64,000 bases of DNA from Dastarcus helophoroides (GCA_028583605.1 CM053325.1:59230813-59294812); one strand, 5' to 3'. Positions 25,124 through 36,622 are shown, numbered from the stretch's first letter. Notes: generated by a model not told the origin, from the sequence alone. Numbers and translations are program-made.

Positions 25124-25230
25124 CAACCTTTGTTGTGTTTTTTAATCTCTCTTGGTTTCAGGGGACAAGATTTGTTATTTCAATTTTTACAAAATATACA
25201 AAAGATCAAAATTTTCAAAACAATTAACTT

Positions 25231-25736
25231 TGCAACAAAATAGAGTTTTTCAAAAAATGACCAAAGTTGCAGTTTCGAAGAAAAGTCGAGATTTTCAAAA
25301 TAATTTAAAATTTTAATAGGAGATGGAAATTTTTAAAATACTTTGGTATTTTGAGAAAATGTCAAAATTTATAAAATAGTGAAGAAATGGTTTAAAAAAA
25401 ATTAGATTCTTTTTTGACGTTTTGAGTTTTTGCAAAATTTCGTAATTATACTTTTAACATTTTTATATTTTTCCCTAGAATTTTGCTTGCGAACCTAATA
25501 TTTGAACTTCTCTAGAAATAGTTTCTTTTTTCTGGTGGATTTGGTGGACTTTAATAACGAAATATTGATTTTTTTATAAACAAATGCAAAGTAAATAACT
25601 CATATTCATTCTCAAAACTTTGACCTTTAATTGAAAATTTGACCTCGATATCTTGAAACTTTTTATTAAATTTATTCCAGTTATAACTTTTTAACGACAT
25701 TTCAAATAATTTCTGGCAGTTTTTGCCACTTCATTT
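25231..25736. repeat. Mixed AT-rich quasi-satellite
   Basis: A-rich words (AAAATGTCAAAATTTA) change to T-rich words near 25430. No gene is seen. Confidence 0.5.
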
Positions 25737-25795
25737 TTCATAACTATTAAACTTTATTAACGTTTTTATCGTTAATAAAGTCTAATAGTTATGAA
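25737..25795. repeat. Near-perfect 26-bp hairpin
   Basis: The left arm 25737-25762 (TTCATAACTATTA then AACTTTATTAACG) pairs with 25770-25795 with a single mismatch around a 7-nt loop (TTTTTAT). It could be the core of a small foldback element or a structured RNA. It is short for a typical animal microRNA precursor. Confidence 0.8.
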
Positions 25796-25847
25796 TATTA
25801 AAGAATTCCACGAAGTAAGGATTGGAAATGTCAATCACTTTATTAAA

Positions 25848-26121
25848 TATTGGAATACAGAACTTGTCCCCTGAAACCAAGAAAGATTAAAAAACACAAC
25901 GAACGTTGCTCTAACGCGTTTCGACAGAGAGATACAATATCATATTCAGAGAGATACAATATAATATTCAGAGAGATACAATATCTCTCTGAATATGACA
26001 GCTTGGCTGTCGAAACGCGTTAGAGCAACGTTTGTTGTGTTTTTTAATCTTTCTTGGTTTCAGGGGACAAGTTCTGTATTTCATTTTTTGAAGATAACCA
26101 AGGACCAGTCCATTCCACCAA
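25848..26121. mobile_element. Foldback element with hammerhead-like centre
   Basis: The left arm (from about 25853, ACAGAACTTGTCCCCTGAAACC) and right arm (to CCATTCCACCAA at 26121) are inverted copies. The centre holds three copies of GAGAGATACAATAT and a ribozyme-like motif at 25985-26025. That motif has stem II GACAGC/GCTGTC in place of GATAGC/GCTATC, a compensatory change. Its core reads CTGAATA, so the conserved G is lost and it is probably inactive. Confidence 0.8.
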
Positions 26122-27585
26122 AAATCACTTTTTTTTTTAAATTTCTGTTTCAAACTCAATATTTTTGACTCTATGTAGAGATTTTGACTTTTTTTTTCAA
26201 AACATCGATTTTAATTGTGGAAATTTCAACCTAGCTCCTAGAATTTTACTCCAAAGTTTCTATTTATTTCTTTATTTTTCGAATGTGAACATGGAAACTT
26301 AACATTTTTTTTCGAAATGTTAACATTAATTTCGAAAAGTCCGTTTGCGAAAATTTTTATTTTATAAATTATAGCTTTTATTACAACTTCGAGTATTTTT
26401 CAAAAATTCACACTTTTATTTTACGATGTTTTATGCTAAAATGTTGACTCGGAAAGTTTCTCTCTAATTTTCGATTTTTATTTTTATAATTTTAAGTCCA
26501 CCATTTTTTTTTCGAGATATCTCGGAATTAGGACAACAGTTAAACATTACAGTCACAATATTAACCTACTTTTTCGAATTATCCAGTTTCCAGTGGAAAT
26601 TTGGATTCAATTTCGAATGAATATTTTTTTTTCAGAATTTGGATTTTAGTCTTAAGGTTGTGACCTTGATTTTGACATTAAAGGAAAAAAAATGAAGAGT
26701 TGGACCCTAATCGTTTTTCTTCAAATCTTGAGTTTAAAGTTGAAAGATTCAGTTCCACGTCAAAGCACAACTTTATTGCAATTGTATCTTTAATATCAAA
26801 GCTTTTTCCTCTAGTTTCAAAAAAATTCTATTCCGAAATTTCAAGTTTTATCTCAAAATGTGGACTTTAACTCAAACGTCTACATTTTCCCTTAATAAAT
26901 TAATTTTTAAAATAAATTCTATATATAATAGTTTTTAGGATAAAATTTTAAAATTTAAATTTAATTTTGAAAACAACGACACATTTTCCAATATGGTGGT
27001 TAATCCCACCACCCAATTTTGACGAAAACTTGGCATAATACCTTTCAATAGTCCTTCAACAAACTACCAAAATATGGCCGACATAGTAAAATTTTCAAGG
27101 TCAAATGACAAAATGGCTGAATTTTTTTTCACTTAAAACTGAAACTTCGATTTTTTTGGGAGTTCTTCATCTCAAAATTATCATTTAACCCCAAATTTAG
27201 AGTATAAATCCAAAATTTTGACGTTTTTTAAAATAAAATTTCAACTGGAATTTAAAAATGTGTATATTAATTCCAAAATATATTTTTTTTTTTCATTAAA
27301 TGCTGAGTTTAAGCTCGAAATTTCAAATCAAAATGTAATTTTTTATAAAATAGTATTCAAGGTTTTTATCTTTTTTTTTAAACTAAAAGCTTCAAATATT
27401 TGCTTTGACGCGATTTTAAACTCAAAATATTGAAAGATTTCGTGTTATAAATTTTTAATATTGTTACAATTTTCAATTTATTTTTAAAAATTTTCAGTTT
27501 GAGCCTAAAATTTTATTACAAATTTTTGTCTTCATTCTTCTTCTTTTCCCTTTTAAGTTTTTTTTTTGGGGTTTCGATTTTTTCC
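26122..27585. repeat. Degenerate AT-rich quasi-satellite
   Basis: Irregular words such as TTTCGAGATATCTCGGAA and AAAATTTCAACTGGAA with no clear period. No gene is seen. It ends in TTCTTTTCCC-type sequence that leads into the polypyrimidine tract. Confidence 0.5.
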
Positions 27586-27589
27586 GAAA

Positions 27590-30500
27590 TGTTGTCTTCC
27601 TAATGAGAATTCTCTCTTCTCTTCTCTCCTTTTTTCTTCCCATCTCTTCTCTTCCTTTCGCTTTTCTTCGTTTCCTTTCTCTACCCCTCTTTTTTTTCTC
27701 TTTTCTCCCTTTCTTTACTGTTCCCTTCTCGTCTCTTTCTTCTTTTCTCTTCCTTTCCCTTCCTTTCTCTTCCTTTCTCTTTCTATCTTTTCCCTTCTTT
27801 GTTTTTCTTTTTTATTCTCTTCCCTCCTCTCCTCTACCGACTACCCTTTTCTTTGTCTTCCTTCCTCTTCTCTTTCTCTCATTTCTCTTCCCTTTCTTTC
27901 CCTTCTCTACTCTTTTCTTCTCTTTCCTTTCCTTTTATTTCCTTCCTTTGTCATCTCTTTTCTTCCTTTCTCTTCTCGCTTCTCTAATCTTCCCTTCTCT
28001 TTGTTTTTCTTCTCTTCCTTTTACGTTTTCTCTTTCCTTCTCTTATCTTCTATTCCCCTCCCTTTCCTTTCTTCTCTTCTCTTCCCTTCACTTATCTTCT
28101 ACTTCTTTTCTTTTTCATCTATTTTCTTCCTTTCTCTTCTCACTTCTCTCCTCTTCCATTTTCTTTCTGTTTTTCTTCTCTTCCTTTCACGTTTTTTTCT
28201 TTCCTTCTTTTATCTTATATTCCCTTCCCTTTTCTTCTCTTTTCTTCTTTTCCCTTCACTTATCTTCTCCTTCTTTCCTTTCTCATCTCTTTTCTTCCTT
28301 TCTCTTCTGGCTTCTCTCCGCTTCCCTTCTCTTCCTTTCTCTTCTCTTCCCTTCTATTCTCTTTTCTTTTCTTCTCTTCTCTTCTCTTCTCTTCTCTTCT
28401 CTTCTCTTCTCTTCTCTTCTCTTCTCTTCTCTTCTCTTCTCTTCTCTTCTCCTCTCTTCTCTTCTCTTCTCTTCTCTTCTCTTCTCGTCTCGTCTCGTCT
28501 CGTCTCGTCTCGTCTCGTCTCGTCTCGTCTCGTCTCGTCTCGTCTCGTCTCGTCTCGTCTCGTCTCGTCTCGTCTCGTCTCGTCTCGTCTCGTCTCGTCT
28601 CGTCTCGTCTCGTCTCGTCTCGTCTCGTCTCGTCTCGTCTCGTCTCGTCTCGTCTCGTCTCGTCTCGTCTCGTCTCGTCTCGTCTCGTCTCGTCTCGTCT
28701 CGTCTCGTCTCGTCTCGTCTCGTCTCTGCTCTGCTCTGCTCTGCTCTGCTCTGCTCTGCTCTGCTCTGCTCTGCTCTGCTCTGCTCTGCTCTGCTCTGCT
28801 CTGCTCTGCTCTGCTCTGCTCTGCTCTGCTCTGCTCTGCTCTGCTCTGCTCTGCTCTGCTCTGCTCTGCTCTGCTCTGCTCTGCCCTGCCCTGCCCTGCC
28901 CTGCCCTGCTCTGCTCTGCTCTGCTCTGCTCTGCTCTGCTCTGCTCTGCTCTGCTCTGCTCTGCTCTGCTCTGCTCTGCTCTGCTCTGCTCTGCTCTGCT
29001 CTGCTCTGCTCTGCTCTGCTCTGCTCTGCTCTGCTCTGCTCTGCTCTGCTCTGCTCTGCTCTGCTCTGCTCTGCTCTGCTCTGCTCTGCTCTGCTCTGCT
29101 CTGCTCTGCTCTGCTCTGCTCTGCTCTGCTCTGCTCTGCTCTGCTCTGCTCTGCTCTGCTCTGCTCTGCCCTGCTCTGCTCTTCACTCCACTCCACTCCA
29201 CTTCACTCCACTTCACTCCACTTCACTCCACTCCACTCCACTCCACTCCTCTCTCCTCTTCTTTTTTCTTCTCTTCTCTTCTCCTCTCTTTTCTTTTCTT
29301 TTCTTTTCTTCTCTTCTCTTCTCTTCTCTCCTTTTCTCTTCTCTTTTTTCCTTTCCCTTCATTTATCTTCTCTTTTCTTCTTTCCGCACCTCTTTTGTTT
29401 CTTTCTCTTCTCATTTTTATCCTCTTCCCTTACCTTCCTTTCTTTTCTCTTCCTTTTACTTTTTTCTCTTTCCTTCACTTATCTTCTCTTCCCTTTACTT
29501 ATCTTCTCTTCCCTTCACTTATCTTCTCTTCCCTTCTTTTCTCATCTCCTTTCTTCCTTTCTCTTCTCGTTTCTGTTCTCTGCCCTTCTCGTTCTTTACC
29601 TTCTCTTCCTTTCTCTTTTCTTCCCTTTTCTTCTCTTTCCTTCTCTTTTCCACTTTAATCATCTCTTTTTTCTTTTCTCTTCTCGCTTCTCTTCTCTTCC
29701 CTTTTCTTATTTTCTCTTCTCTTCCTTTACTTATCTTCCCTTTTCTTCTCTTACCTTCTATTCTCTTTTCTTCTCTTCCCTTCAACTATCTTCTCTTCGC
29801 TTCTCATCTTTTTTCTTCCTTTCTCTTCCCACTTTTCTACTCTTCCCTTACCTTGCTTTGTTTATTCTTCCTTTTATGTTTTCCTCTTATTTTCACTTAT
29901 CTCCTCTTCCCTTCTCTTTCCTTCTCTTCCCTTCTCTTCCCTTCACTTATCTTCTCTTTCCTTCACTTATCTTCTCTTTCCTTCTCTTTCTTTACCTTCT
30001 CTTACTTTTTTTTCTGCCCTTCTCTTTCTTTTCTTCTTTTTTCTTCTTTTTTCATCTATTTTTTCCTTTCTCTTCTTGGTTCTCTCATTTTCCCTTCTCT
30101 TCCTTTCTCTTGTCTTCCTTCCATTTTTTCTCTTCTTCTCACCTATCTTCTCTTTCCTTTTCCTTCTCGTTTCTCTTCTCTTTCTTTCCCTTCTCTTCCT
30201 TTCTCTTCTCTTGCCTTCTCTTCCCTTTACCTATCTTTTCTTCCCTTCTCTTCCGTTCACTTATCTTTTCTTCTCTTCTTTTCTCAACTCTTTTTTTCCT
30301 TTATCTTCTCGCTTCTCTTTTCTTGCCTTTTCTTCCTTTTCCTTCTCTCCTTGTTACTTTTTTCTCTTCGCTTCTCTTCTCTTTCTTTCTCTTCCCTTCT
30401 CTTCTCATCTCTTTTCTTTCTTTCTCTTCTCCTCCTCTTCCTTTTTTTTCTTTCTCTTCTCTTCCTTTCACTTATCTTCTCTTTCCTTTTTCTCTTTTTT

Positions 30501-32028
30501 TTCTTCCTTTCTATTCTCTTCCCTTCTCTTTCTTTCCCTTCACTTTTTTCTATTCGCTTCCTTTCTCTTCGCTTCCCTTCTCTTCTCTTTTCTTTTTTCC
30601 CTTCTTTTCTTATCTCCTATCTTTCTCTTCTCGCTTCTCTCCTCTTCCTTTCTCTTCCTTTCTCTTCTGTTCCCTTAACGTATCTTCTCTTTTATTCTTA
30701 TCTCATCTCTTTTCTTCCTTTCCATTCTCTTCCTTTCTATTTTTTTCCTTTCTCTTCTCTTCCCTTCTCTTCTTTTTCCTTCTTTTCTATTGTCTTTTCT
30801 TTCTTTTCCTTCTCGTTTCTCTTCCCTTCTTTTCTCATCTCTTTTCTTTTTTTCTCGTCTCGTTTCTTTTCTATTTCCTTCTTTTTGTTGCCCTTTTCTT
30901 TTTTTTCTTCTCTTCCCTTCTCTTCTCTTTCCTTCTTTTTCCTTATATTTCCTTCTTTCTCAACTTTTTTCTTCAGTGCTCTTGTCGTTTCTCTCCTCTT
31001 TCCTTCTTTTCTCTTTCCTTCACTTATCTTCTCTTTCTTTCTTTTCTCTTCCCATGTCTTCACTTTCCTACTTTTCCCTTCTTTTCCTTTCTGTTCTCTT
31101 TCCTTCACTAATCTACTCTTCCTTTTTTTTCTTATTTCTTTTCTTCCTCTCTCTTCTCACTTCGCTTCTCTTCCATTTTCTTTCCTTCTCTTCTCTTACC
31201 TTCTCTTCCCCTCTCTGTCCACCCCTTCTCTTTTTTTCTCTTTCCTTTACTTATCTTCTCTTCCCTTCTTTTCTCATCTCTTTTCTTCCTTTCTCCTCTT
31301 ACTTGCCTTCTTTTCCCTTTTCATCCTTTCTGTTCTCTTTCTTTCACTTTTATATTTTCTCTCCGTTTAACTTCTCTTCCCTTCTCCTTCTTTCTGTTCT
31401 CTTCCTTTCACTTTTTTCTCTTTCCTTCACTTATCTTTTCTTCGCTTCTGTTCTCTTCTCTTCTCTTCTCTTCGCTTCTCTTCTCTTCTCTTTCCTTCTC
31501 TTTCCTACTTTTCTAATCTCTTTTCTTTCTTTCTTTCTCTTCTCTTCTCTTCTCTTCTCTTCTCTTTCTTTCCCTTCCCTTCCTTTCTCTTCTCGCTTCT
31601 CTCCTCTTCATTTCTCTCCTTTCTATTCTCTTCCCTTCACTTATCTTTTCTTTCCTTCTTTTCTTATTACTTTCTTCCCTCCTCTTCTTTTTCCTTCTTT
31701 TCCCTTCATTTATCTTCTCTTTCCTTCACTTATCTTCTCTTCCCATCTCTTCTCTATCCTTCTATTCCCTTCTTTTCTCATTTTTTTCCAGCTTTCTCTT
31801 CTCGCTTTTCTCCTCTTCCCTTCTCTTCCTTTCTCTTCTCTTCCTTTCACTTATCTTCTCTTCCCTGCTTATTTTATTTCTTTTCTTCCTTCCTCTTCTC
31901 GTTTCCCTTCTCTTCCCTTTTTTCCTTCCCTTCACTTCCCTTTTTTTCTCTTCCCTTCTCTTCCCTTCTTTTCCCTTCTTTTCCCTTCTCTTTCCTTCTC
32001 TTCCCTTCCCTTTTCATCCCTTCTTTAA
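27590..32028. repeat. 4.4-kb polypyrimidine satellite
   Basis: Almost only C and T on the plus strand, built from TTCTCTTCCC-like words. A longer motif with TTCACTTATCTTCTCTTCCC, then TTTTCTCATCTC and TTCTCTTCTCGCTTCTC, recurs at irregular spacing, mostly 100-250 bp. Very long open frames (over 1,200 codons of L, S, F and P) exist in several frames because stop codons need purines; they are not genes. Such purine/pyrimidine asymmetry can form triplex DNA. Confidence 0.95.
28371..29250. repeat. Register-locked pentamer array (five variants)
   Basis: Blocks follow each other in one unbroken 5-bp register: CTTCT (28371-28485), CGTCT (28486-28725, 48 copies) and CTGCT (28726-29180), which contains five CTGCC copies at 28881-28905. 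Alternating CTTCA and CTCCA follow at 29181-29250. All block borders differ by multiples of five bases. Confidence 0.97.
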
Positions 32029-32765
32029 AGTTTTTGCTCGAGGCTAATTAACTTCACCTAATTCGTCCTGATATACCGGAACGTCTAAATATAATTTGTG
32101 ACAATTTTTTTATTTAAGAATTCTACAGGTGTCCCAAGCTAGAATATTAAGAAGAAATTTCTATTTTATTTGTGGATTTGTGATAAAATGTCATTTTGTT
32201 AAAAATAAAATAATTCTGAACCACATTTTCAACTAACATTTTTTGATACTCCCAATAATAACTGCAGTTTCTTCTTAGCCAATTTTTTAAATTTCCAAAT
32301 AATTGTTTAATTAAACGCTGTACAAAAAATAAAGAAAATAGTATCATTTCCAGTGATTTATGATCAAGCAAAAATTTTTATGGAAAATGACGTTTTCTCG
32401 TAAATCCACAAATAAAAGAAGTTCTTGAGACATCCATATACATCCGTCACAAAAATCAAGAAAAATAAAAAAATTACAAATTTTCGGAGGATTTTTCAAA
32501 GGGCTATAACTTAGAGAAAAATTATGAGAGATGTGGCGATGTTGTTCCGATTAGAACATAAAAACCACATTTATATAAACATTATATCAACTAAGAATAA
32601 CAGTGAACAGATGGACTAACTGTATTCAAGACCAAAAAATAAAAATAGTATATTAACGCTCCAAGTTTAAGTTAACCATTGTCAATTCATTATTATTTGC
32701 ACTGTTCGGTAATCAGTTAAATTAAAAAGCATTGAAGTATTTCGAATTGCTTCATGATAAGATTC
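32029..32765. other. Single-copy AT-rich DNA, no gene recognised
   Basis: Normal-complexity sequence after the polypyrimidine tract. The word TCTATTTTATTTGTGGATTTG near 32159 has a loose inverted partner near 32400 (TAAATCCACAAATAAAAGAAG), suggesting a small inverted-repeat element. No exon was identified. Confidence 0.4.
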
Positions 32766-32837
32766 TTCTTCTTCGGGTTCCATCTCTTATCGGAGGTTGG
32801 AAACCATCATGGCTATTCGAACTTTATGATAAGATTC
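32754..32837 (-). mobile_element. 60-bp retroposed fragment with 12-bp target duplication
   Basis: The 12-mer ATGATAAGATTC occurs exactly on both sides (32754-32765 and 32826-32837) of a 60-bp insert. Read on the minus strand, the insert starts AAAGTTCGAATAGCC, contains CCAACCTCCGATAAGAG and ends in a GAAGAAGAA tail. A perfect target duplication plus a short 3' tail is the mark of retroposition. It is a severely 5'-truncated SINE or LINE end. Confidence 0.85.
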
Positions 32838-33130
32838 CTGGAACAAAAATGGTGGAAGGTGCGTGGATTTTTTTAAACGCAAGGAAAAATTAGAAAAACA
32901 TTTCTGCTGATGGTTTTCTTTTTAATACTCAAACGCTGTTGATGCTAAAAAGTGTTGAACCCAAAACCTAAAAACTAGAAATTTGAAGGTTTAAGGTAGT
33001 TCATCGGTTAATTGACTTTCTATAGATTTTCTTTAAATTTCTGCCAAACGTTGCTAACAGTGTTACCTCGACTGGTGATCTACTGGCATACGTTACTCAT
33101 ATCTTATCTTAGTTATCTGTTATCTCTTAG

Positions 33131-34345
33131 TTGTCTGTAACTCAGTTAGGGAAACATATATGGTCTTCCTCGTGGACTCTGTCATTTGATATCCAATTTT
33201 CTCGTCAGGTAGTCGTCGATAGTATTTCATCCGAGACATTTGCGATTACTGAAGGAGTACCTCAGGAGTCTCTCCTGTCTCCTACTCTGTTTCTATTACA
33301 CATGAACGACCTCTTTTCTAGGTTTTAATCATTTGATATCCACTTTTCTCGCTGACAGATCTCTTCAGGTCGTCATCGATAGCATCTTATCCGAGACATT
33401 TTCAATTACTGCAGCGATACCTCAGAGGTCTGTCCTGTCTGCTATTCTGTTTCTCTTAGCTTCAATTTCCAATCCTATATATAGCTGCGCTTATGATAGT
33501 AGCCTTGTGTCATCTGTTTTCTCCGACAAACCATTATCGGTCGCTGCTTAAGATCAACTAAGGGAACAGCAGATACAGATGATTAATCGGGATCTCAAAA
33601 ACATTCCGGAATAGGATAAGAAAAATCTGGTTGACTCAATGCTTCAAAAACTTAGGCCGTGGTTTTCTCTAAGAAAACATCAAGGGATAATGCGACAAAT
33701 GGACTGTGAAATCTTCCCGATGAGATCTAATCTGTCTATTCTAGGAGTGAATGCGAGCACTAACTTCTCTTGGGACGTTCATGTGCGTGCCATTGCCAAG
33801 TCCGCCTCTCAGAAGCCAGGCTTTCTTTTTAGAGCTAAAAAGTTCTTCATATGTCATCAGCTATTCACGCTATGCAAAGCTCAAGTTAGGTTAACACTAG
33901 AATACTGTTCTCATGTTTGGAGTTTAGCCCCAAAGCACACCTTAACTTTTTTGGATTCAATTCAAAGAAGAGGGATTCGCCTAATTGATGAGAGTTTGAC
34001 TGATTCTCTCGAAATACTAGAACACAGGCCAATGGTTGGTAACTTGTATCTTTTTTAGAAGTACTATCATGGGAGATGCTTGCAGGAACTAATAGGATGG
34101 ATCCCCCCAAGCGTAAGATGTTTGAGGCATGCAAGACAGTCGGAGATAGCAAATTCCTGTGCAGTTCAGCTTGACACAGTGAGGATATCTGTCTAGGGAG
34201 ACAGTTTTTTTCTATAGAACTTCCAAGCTGAGGAAATGGTTACCGAAAGGAATTTTTCCCAAAAATTACAACCTATCCTTGTTTAAGATGGCGGTTCATC
34301 GCCATCCTTCCTTGTTTCCTCATCCTACTCGCACTGCTTTGTAGG
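33131..34345 (+). pseudogene. Decayed non-LTR retrotransposon reverse transcriptase, 3' part
   Basis: The translated pieces are typical of the C-terminal half of Jockey/CR1-group LINE reverse transcriptases. They include GVPQESLLSPTLFLLHMNDL, a degenerate catalytic region (SCAYDSS where FADDST is expected), LGVNASTNFSWDVHV, LEYCSHVW, IQRRGIRLID and near the end RTSKLRKWLPKGIFPKNYNL. Frame is lost repeatedly: in-frame stops lie at about 33549, 33617 and 34056, and a shift occurs before 34210. An internal stretch of the palm region is present twice (about 33185-33300 and 33331-33460). The N-terminal endonuclease is absent, as expected for a 5'-truncated insertion. It is an inactive fossil; the assignment to a clade is by motif memory only. 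Confidence 0.85.
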
Positions 34346-35038
34346 CAAAATGGGGTTACCCTTTGCGAGTGGATTGATCTTAATAAAATGACATTAAAAC
34401 TATTTTAATTTTTTCCTAAAGAGTATAAAAGCCAAAGATTTGAAATAAAATAGTATTCCTGGAGTAAAAAAGAGTGGACGTGGATTAAACTAAAAAAATA
34501 CCTATACACCTTCAAAATTAAAAGACTCTTAACGGCGCCGAACCGTAAACTTACGATGTTTAACATATAGGTATAGGCCAAATAAGTTTTCGAAGAGATT
34601 TTAATTTATTGGGACCAAACCTTTCTATGGATTTTTATAAAAGGGGAATATGTTACGTAGGATGATATTGTTAATAAAAATAGTAAAATATGAAGTTTTC
34701 TAGCGATACCGTTTCTGCGTAATCGTAATCCGAAATTATACATCTCACAGAATTTCGATGCTTCTTTTCCCATGTTAGGGAAACATCTTGAAGTAATAGT
34801 AACATAGTGGCTTCAGTACCCACCCACTCTAGATATCATTCGATGCGGCTTTATGTTCCGTCGTGGAATAAGCAATGCAGAGTTATTGACTCAGAAAATC
34901 TGTTACAAATCATTTTTAGGATTTGTATTATTGTATCCACGTGTACAGTCTATGCTAGAACTAAAAATGGAGTAGTGGTGGCAGTCTGGCGCTTACGTTT
35001 CGCTAAACACAGCGGAGATCTAACATTCTATTTTTTTT
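34346..35038. other. Single-copy AT-rich DNA, no gene recognised
   Basis: Ordinary sequence downstream of the LINE remnant. A 79-codon open frame at 34807-35046 shows no recognisable domain and is not called. Confidence 0.4.
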
Positions 35039-35139
35039 TTCTCTGAAGATGACAGTTTGGCTGTCGACACGCGTTAGAGCAACCTTTGTTGTGTTTTTTA
35101 ATCTTTCTTAGTTTCAGGGGACAAGTTCTGTATTTCAAT
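35039..35139 (+). mobile_element. Single arm of the hammerhead-bearing repeat family
   Basis: It runs from the ribozyme-like centre (35039-35079) through GTTAGAGCAACCTTTGTTGTG to GGGACAAGTTCTGTATTTC. Stem II is GACAG/CTGTC, again the compensated variant. The core GAAA has become GACA, so this copy is expected to be inactive. Confidence 0.75.
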
Positions 35140-36197
35140 TCTAAATATTGTTTGTTGCGATTATTGCCGGTAAACTACCTTTTTTTTTTAATTTTCTCTA
35201 CTACTTTTTTCTTCAGATTTGAAAATCATTTAATAATTTCAGATTTTTTTTTATCTCTTAATATTTGCGGTTAATTTGTCTAACGTAAATTGAATTCGGA
35301 TAATATTCGTTTAATCTTGCCAATATTTCTGCTGATTTTCAACTTTTATGAATAATACTTTACGGTAGAACATATTTTTTTTTAAATTTATTTGAAAATT
35401 TGTTATAAAAAAAAAGACAAAATAACGTTTAATACAGTTTTTAATGTGTGCTTTAACAAGACCACACAGTGACCCCCAGAGAGATTTTTTTACCTCTTCA
35501 ATTAACCTCCTCTGTGGAAATTTTCAAAATGACAAAGAGAAGAGAATTTATCCGTGCGCGGTTAGTAAGGTTTTAAATAGGTTTTCCCATATACTGAGAC
35601 AGTTCTATTTAATTACTGAAAAAAATTACTACATTACAATTTCAACCTGACACCTGTCGGACACGGATATTTAAAAGATACGAGAACTTAATTGAGTGGA
35701 TTTTTAATTAGTTCAATCTAAATATAAGGAATCAAAAAAGAGCACAGCTCAATAAAATCTAGATAAGATTAATGGTGAGACAGGTTCCGTTAGGTAGACT
35801 TATTTGAATTAGATTGGCTACCTGTGCAATTAATCCTTTACAACTTATGAAGAAATTATACTCAGAATAATAAAAAGTTTGCTATCAATTGATCTGCAAA
35901 TAATGAAAGGTAGCTGAACTTTGCTACATTTTAGATGCACAATAAGATGAAGTTATAAACAATCCCCATTGTTTTGGATAATGCACAATTATTGTTCCCA
36001 ACATTACATTTGTGAAATTACGAACATTAGTGCATATAAAACATTTTATTTCTTTGCGACTATTACGGTAGACTTCAATAGGTATTATATTATACAGAGT
36101 TGGCCAAAAGTCATTGCGGTTTTCATGTTTGCTAAGATTATGAGTTAGGTTCACCTGGAGTTTAAACAAAATATTAATATTTGAATGGATTTTGACA
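35140..36197. other. Single-copy AT-rich DNA, no gene recognised
   Basis: Ordinary AT-rich sequence upstream of the transposon. Short open frames (60-80 codons) lack recognisable motifs. Confidence 0.4.
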
Positions 36198-36199
36198 TA

Positions 36200-36622
36200 C
36201 AGGGTGTTACAAAAGTCCGAGCCGCTACTTCAGGAGCATATTCTACACATTAAAATATGAAAAATATTAAAATACATTTTTTTCTTTAAATTGCCTCCTA
36301 ACGGAGATATGACCATTTAAAGATGGCGCCCCTAAAGTGGTTTTTTTACTACAAAAAGTTAACGGTTAGTAGCAAAGTCATGAAATTGGGCAAGCAGTTA
36401 AAGAATTGGATTAGGCATATTCTCATGTAACATATTTTTTAAATAAGCAGTAGCGTGGTGTGTAGGGGGTTGCCCGCAATTATTTTTTGCCGTAACTTTT
36501 TTGTATTGCAATATTTCGACACAAAAGTGCCATAATCGTAAAAAGCAACATTTTTTATACAAAAAAGGTACTCTTTCTCAAAGTCGTTAAAAGTAACCGT
36601 TTCCGAGAAAAAAGCGTTTAAA
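36200..36622. repeat. Left terminal inverted repeat of the transposon
   Basis: Starts CAGGGTGTTACAAAAG and ends at GCGTTTAAA. It pairs with 38012-38434 with few mismatches. Confidence 0.92.

Larger units (their letters stand above)
24568..25230 (+). mobile_element. 332-bp tandem dimer with one hammerhead-like motif per unit
   Basis: Two head-to-tail units start at about 24568 and 24900 and differ at only about five positions. Each holds TATAGCTGGAGACTCGCTAGG, TCTTTACAGCTGCGCTTGG and then one ribozyme-like motif (24751-24791 and 25083-25123), exactly 332 bp apart. If both cleaved, a 332-nt monomer would be released. Short direct tandem units with one type I hammerhead each are the known layout of metazoan retrozymes. 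No protein is encoded. Confidence 0.7.

Noticed and set aside
27566..32028. Open frames over 1,000 codons made of Leu, Ser, Phe and Pro
   Set aside because: They are readings of homopyrimidine satellite in several frames at once; stop codons need A and G, which are absent. No domain, start context or splice pattern is present.
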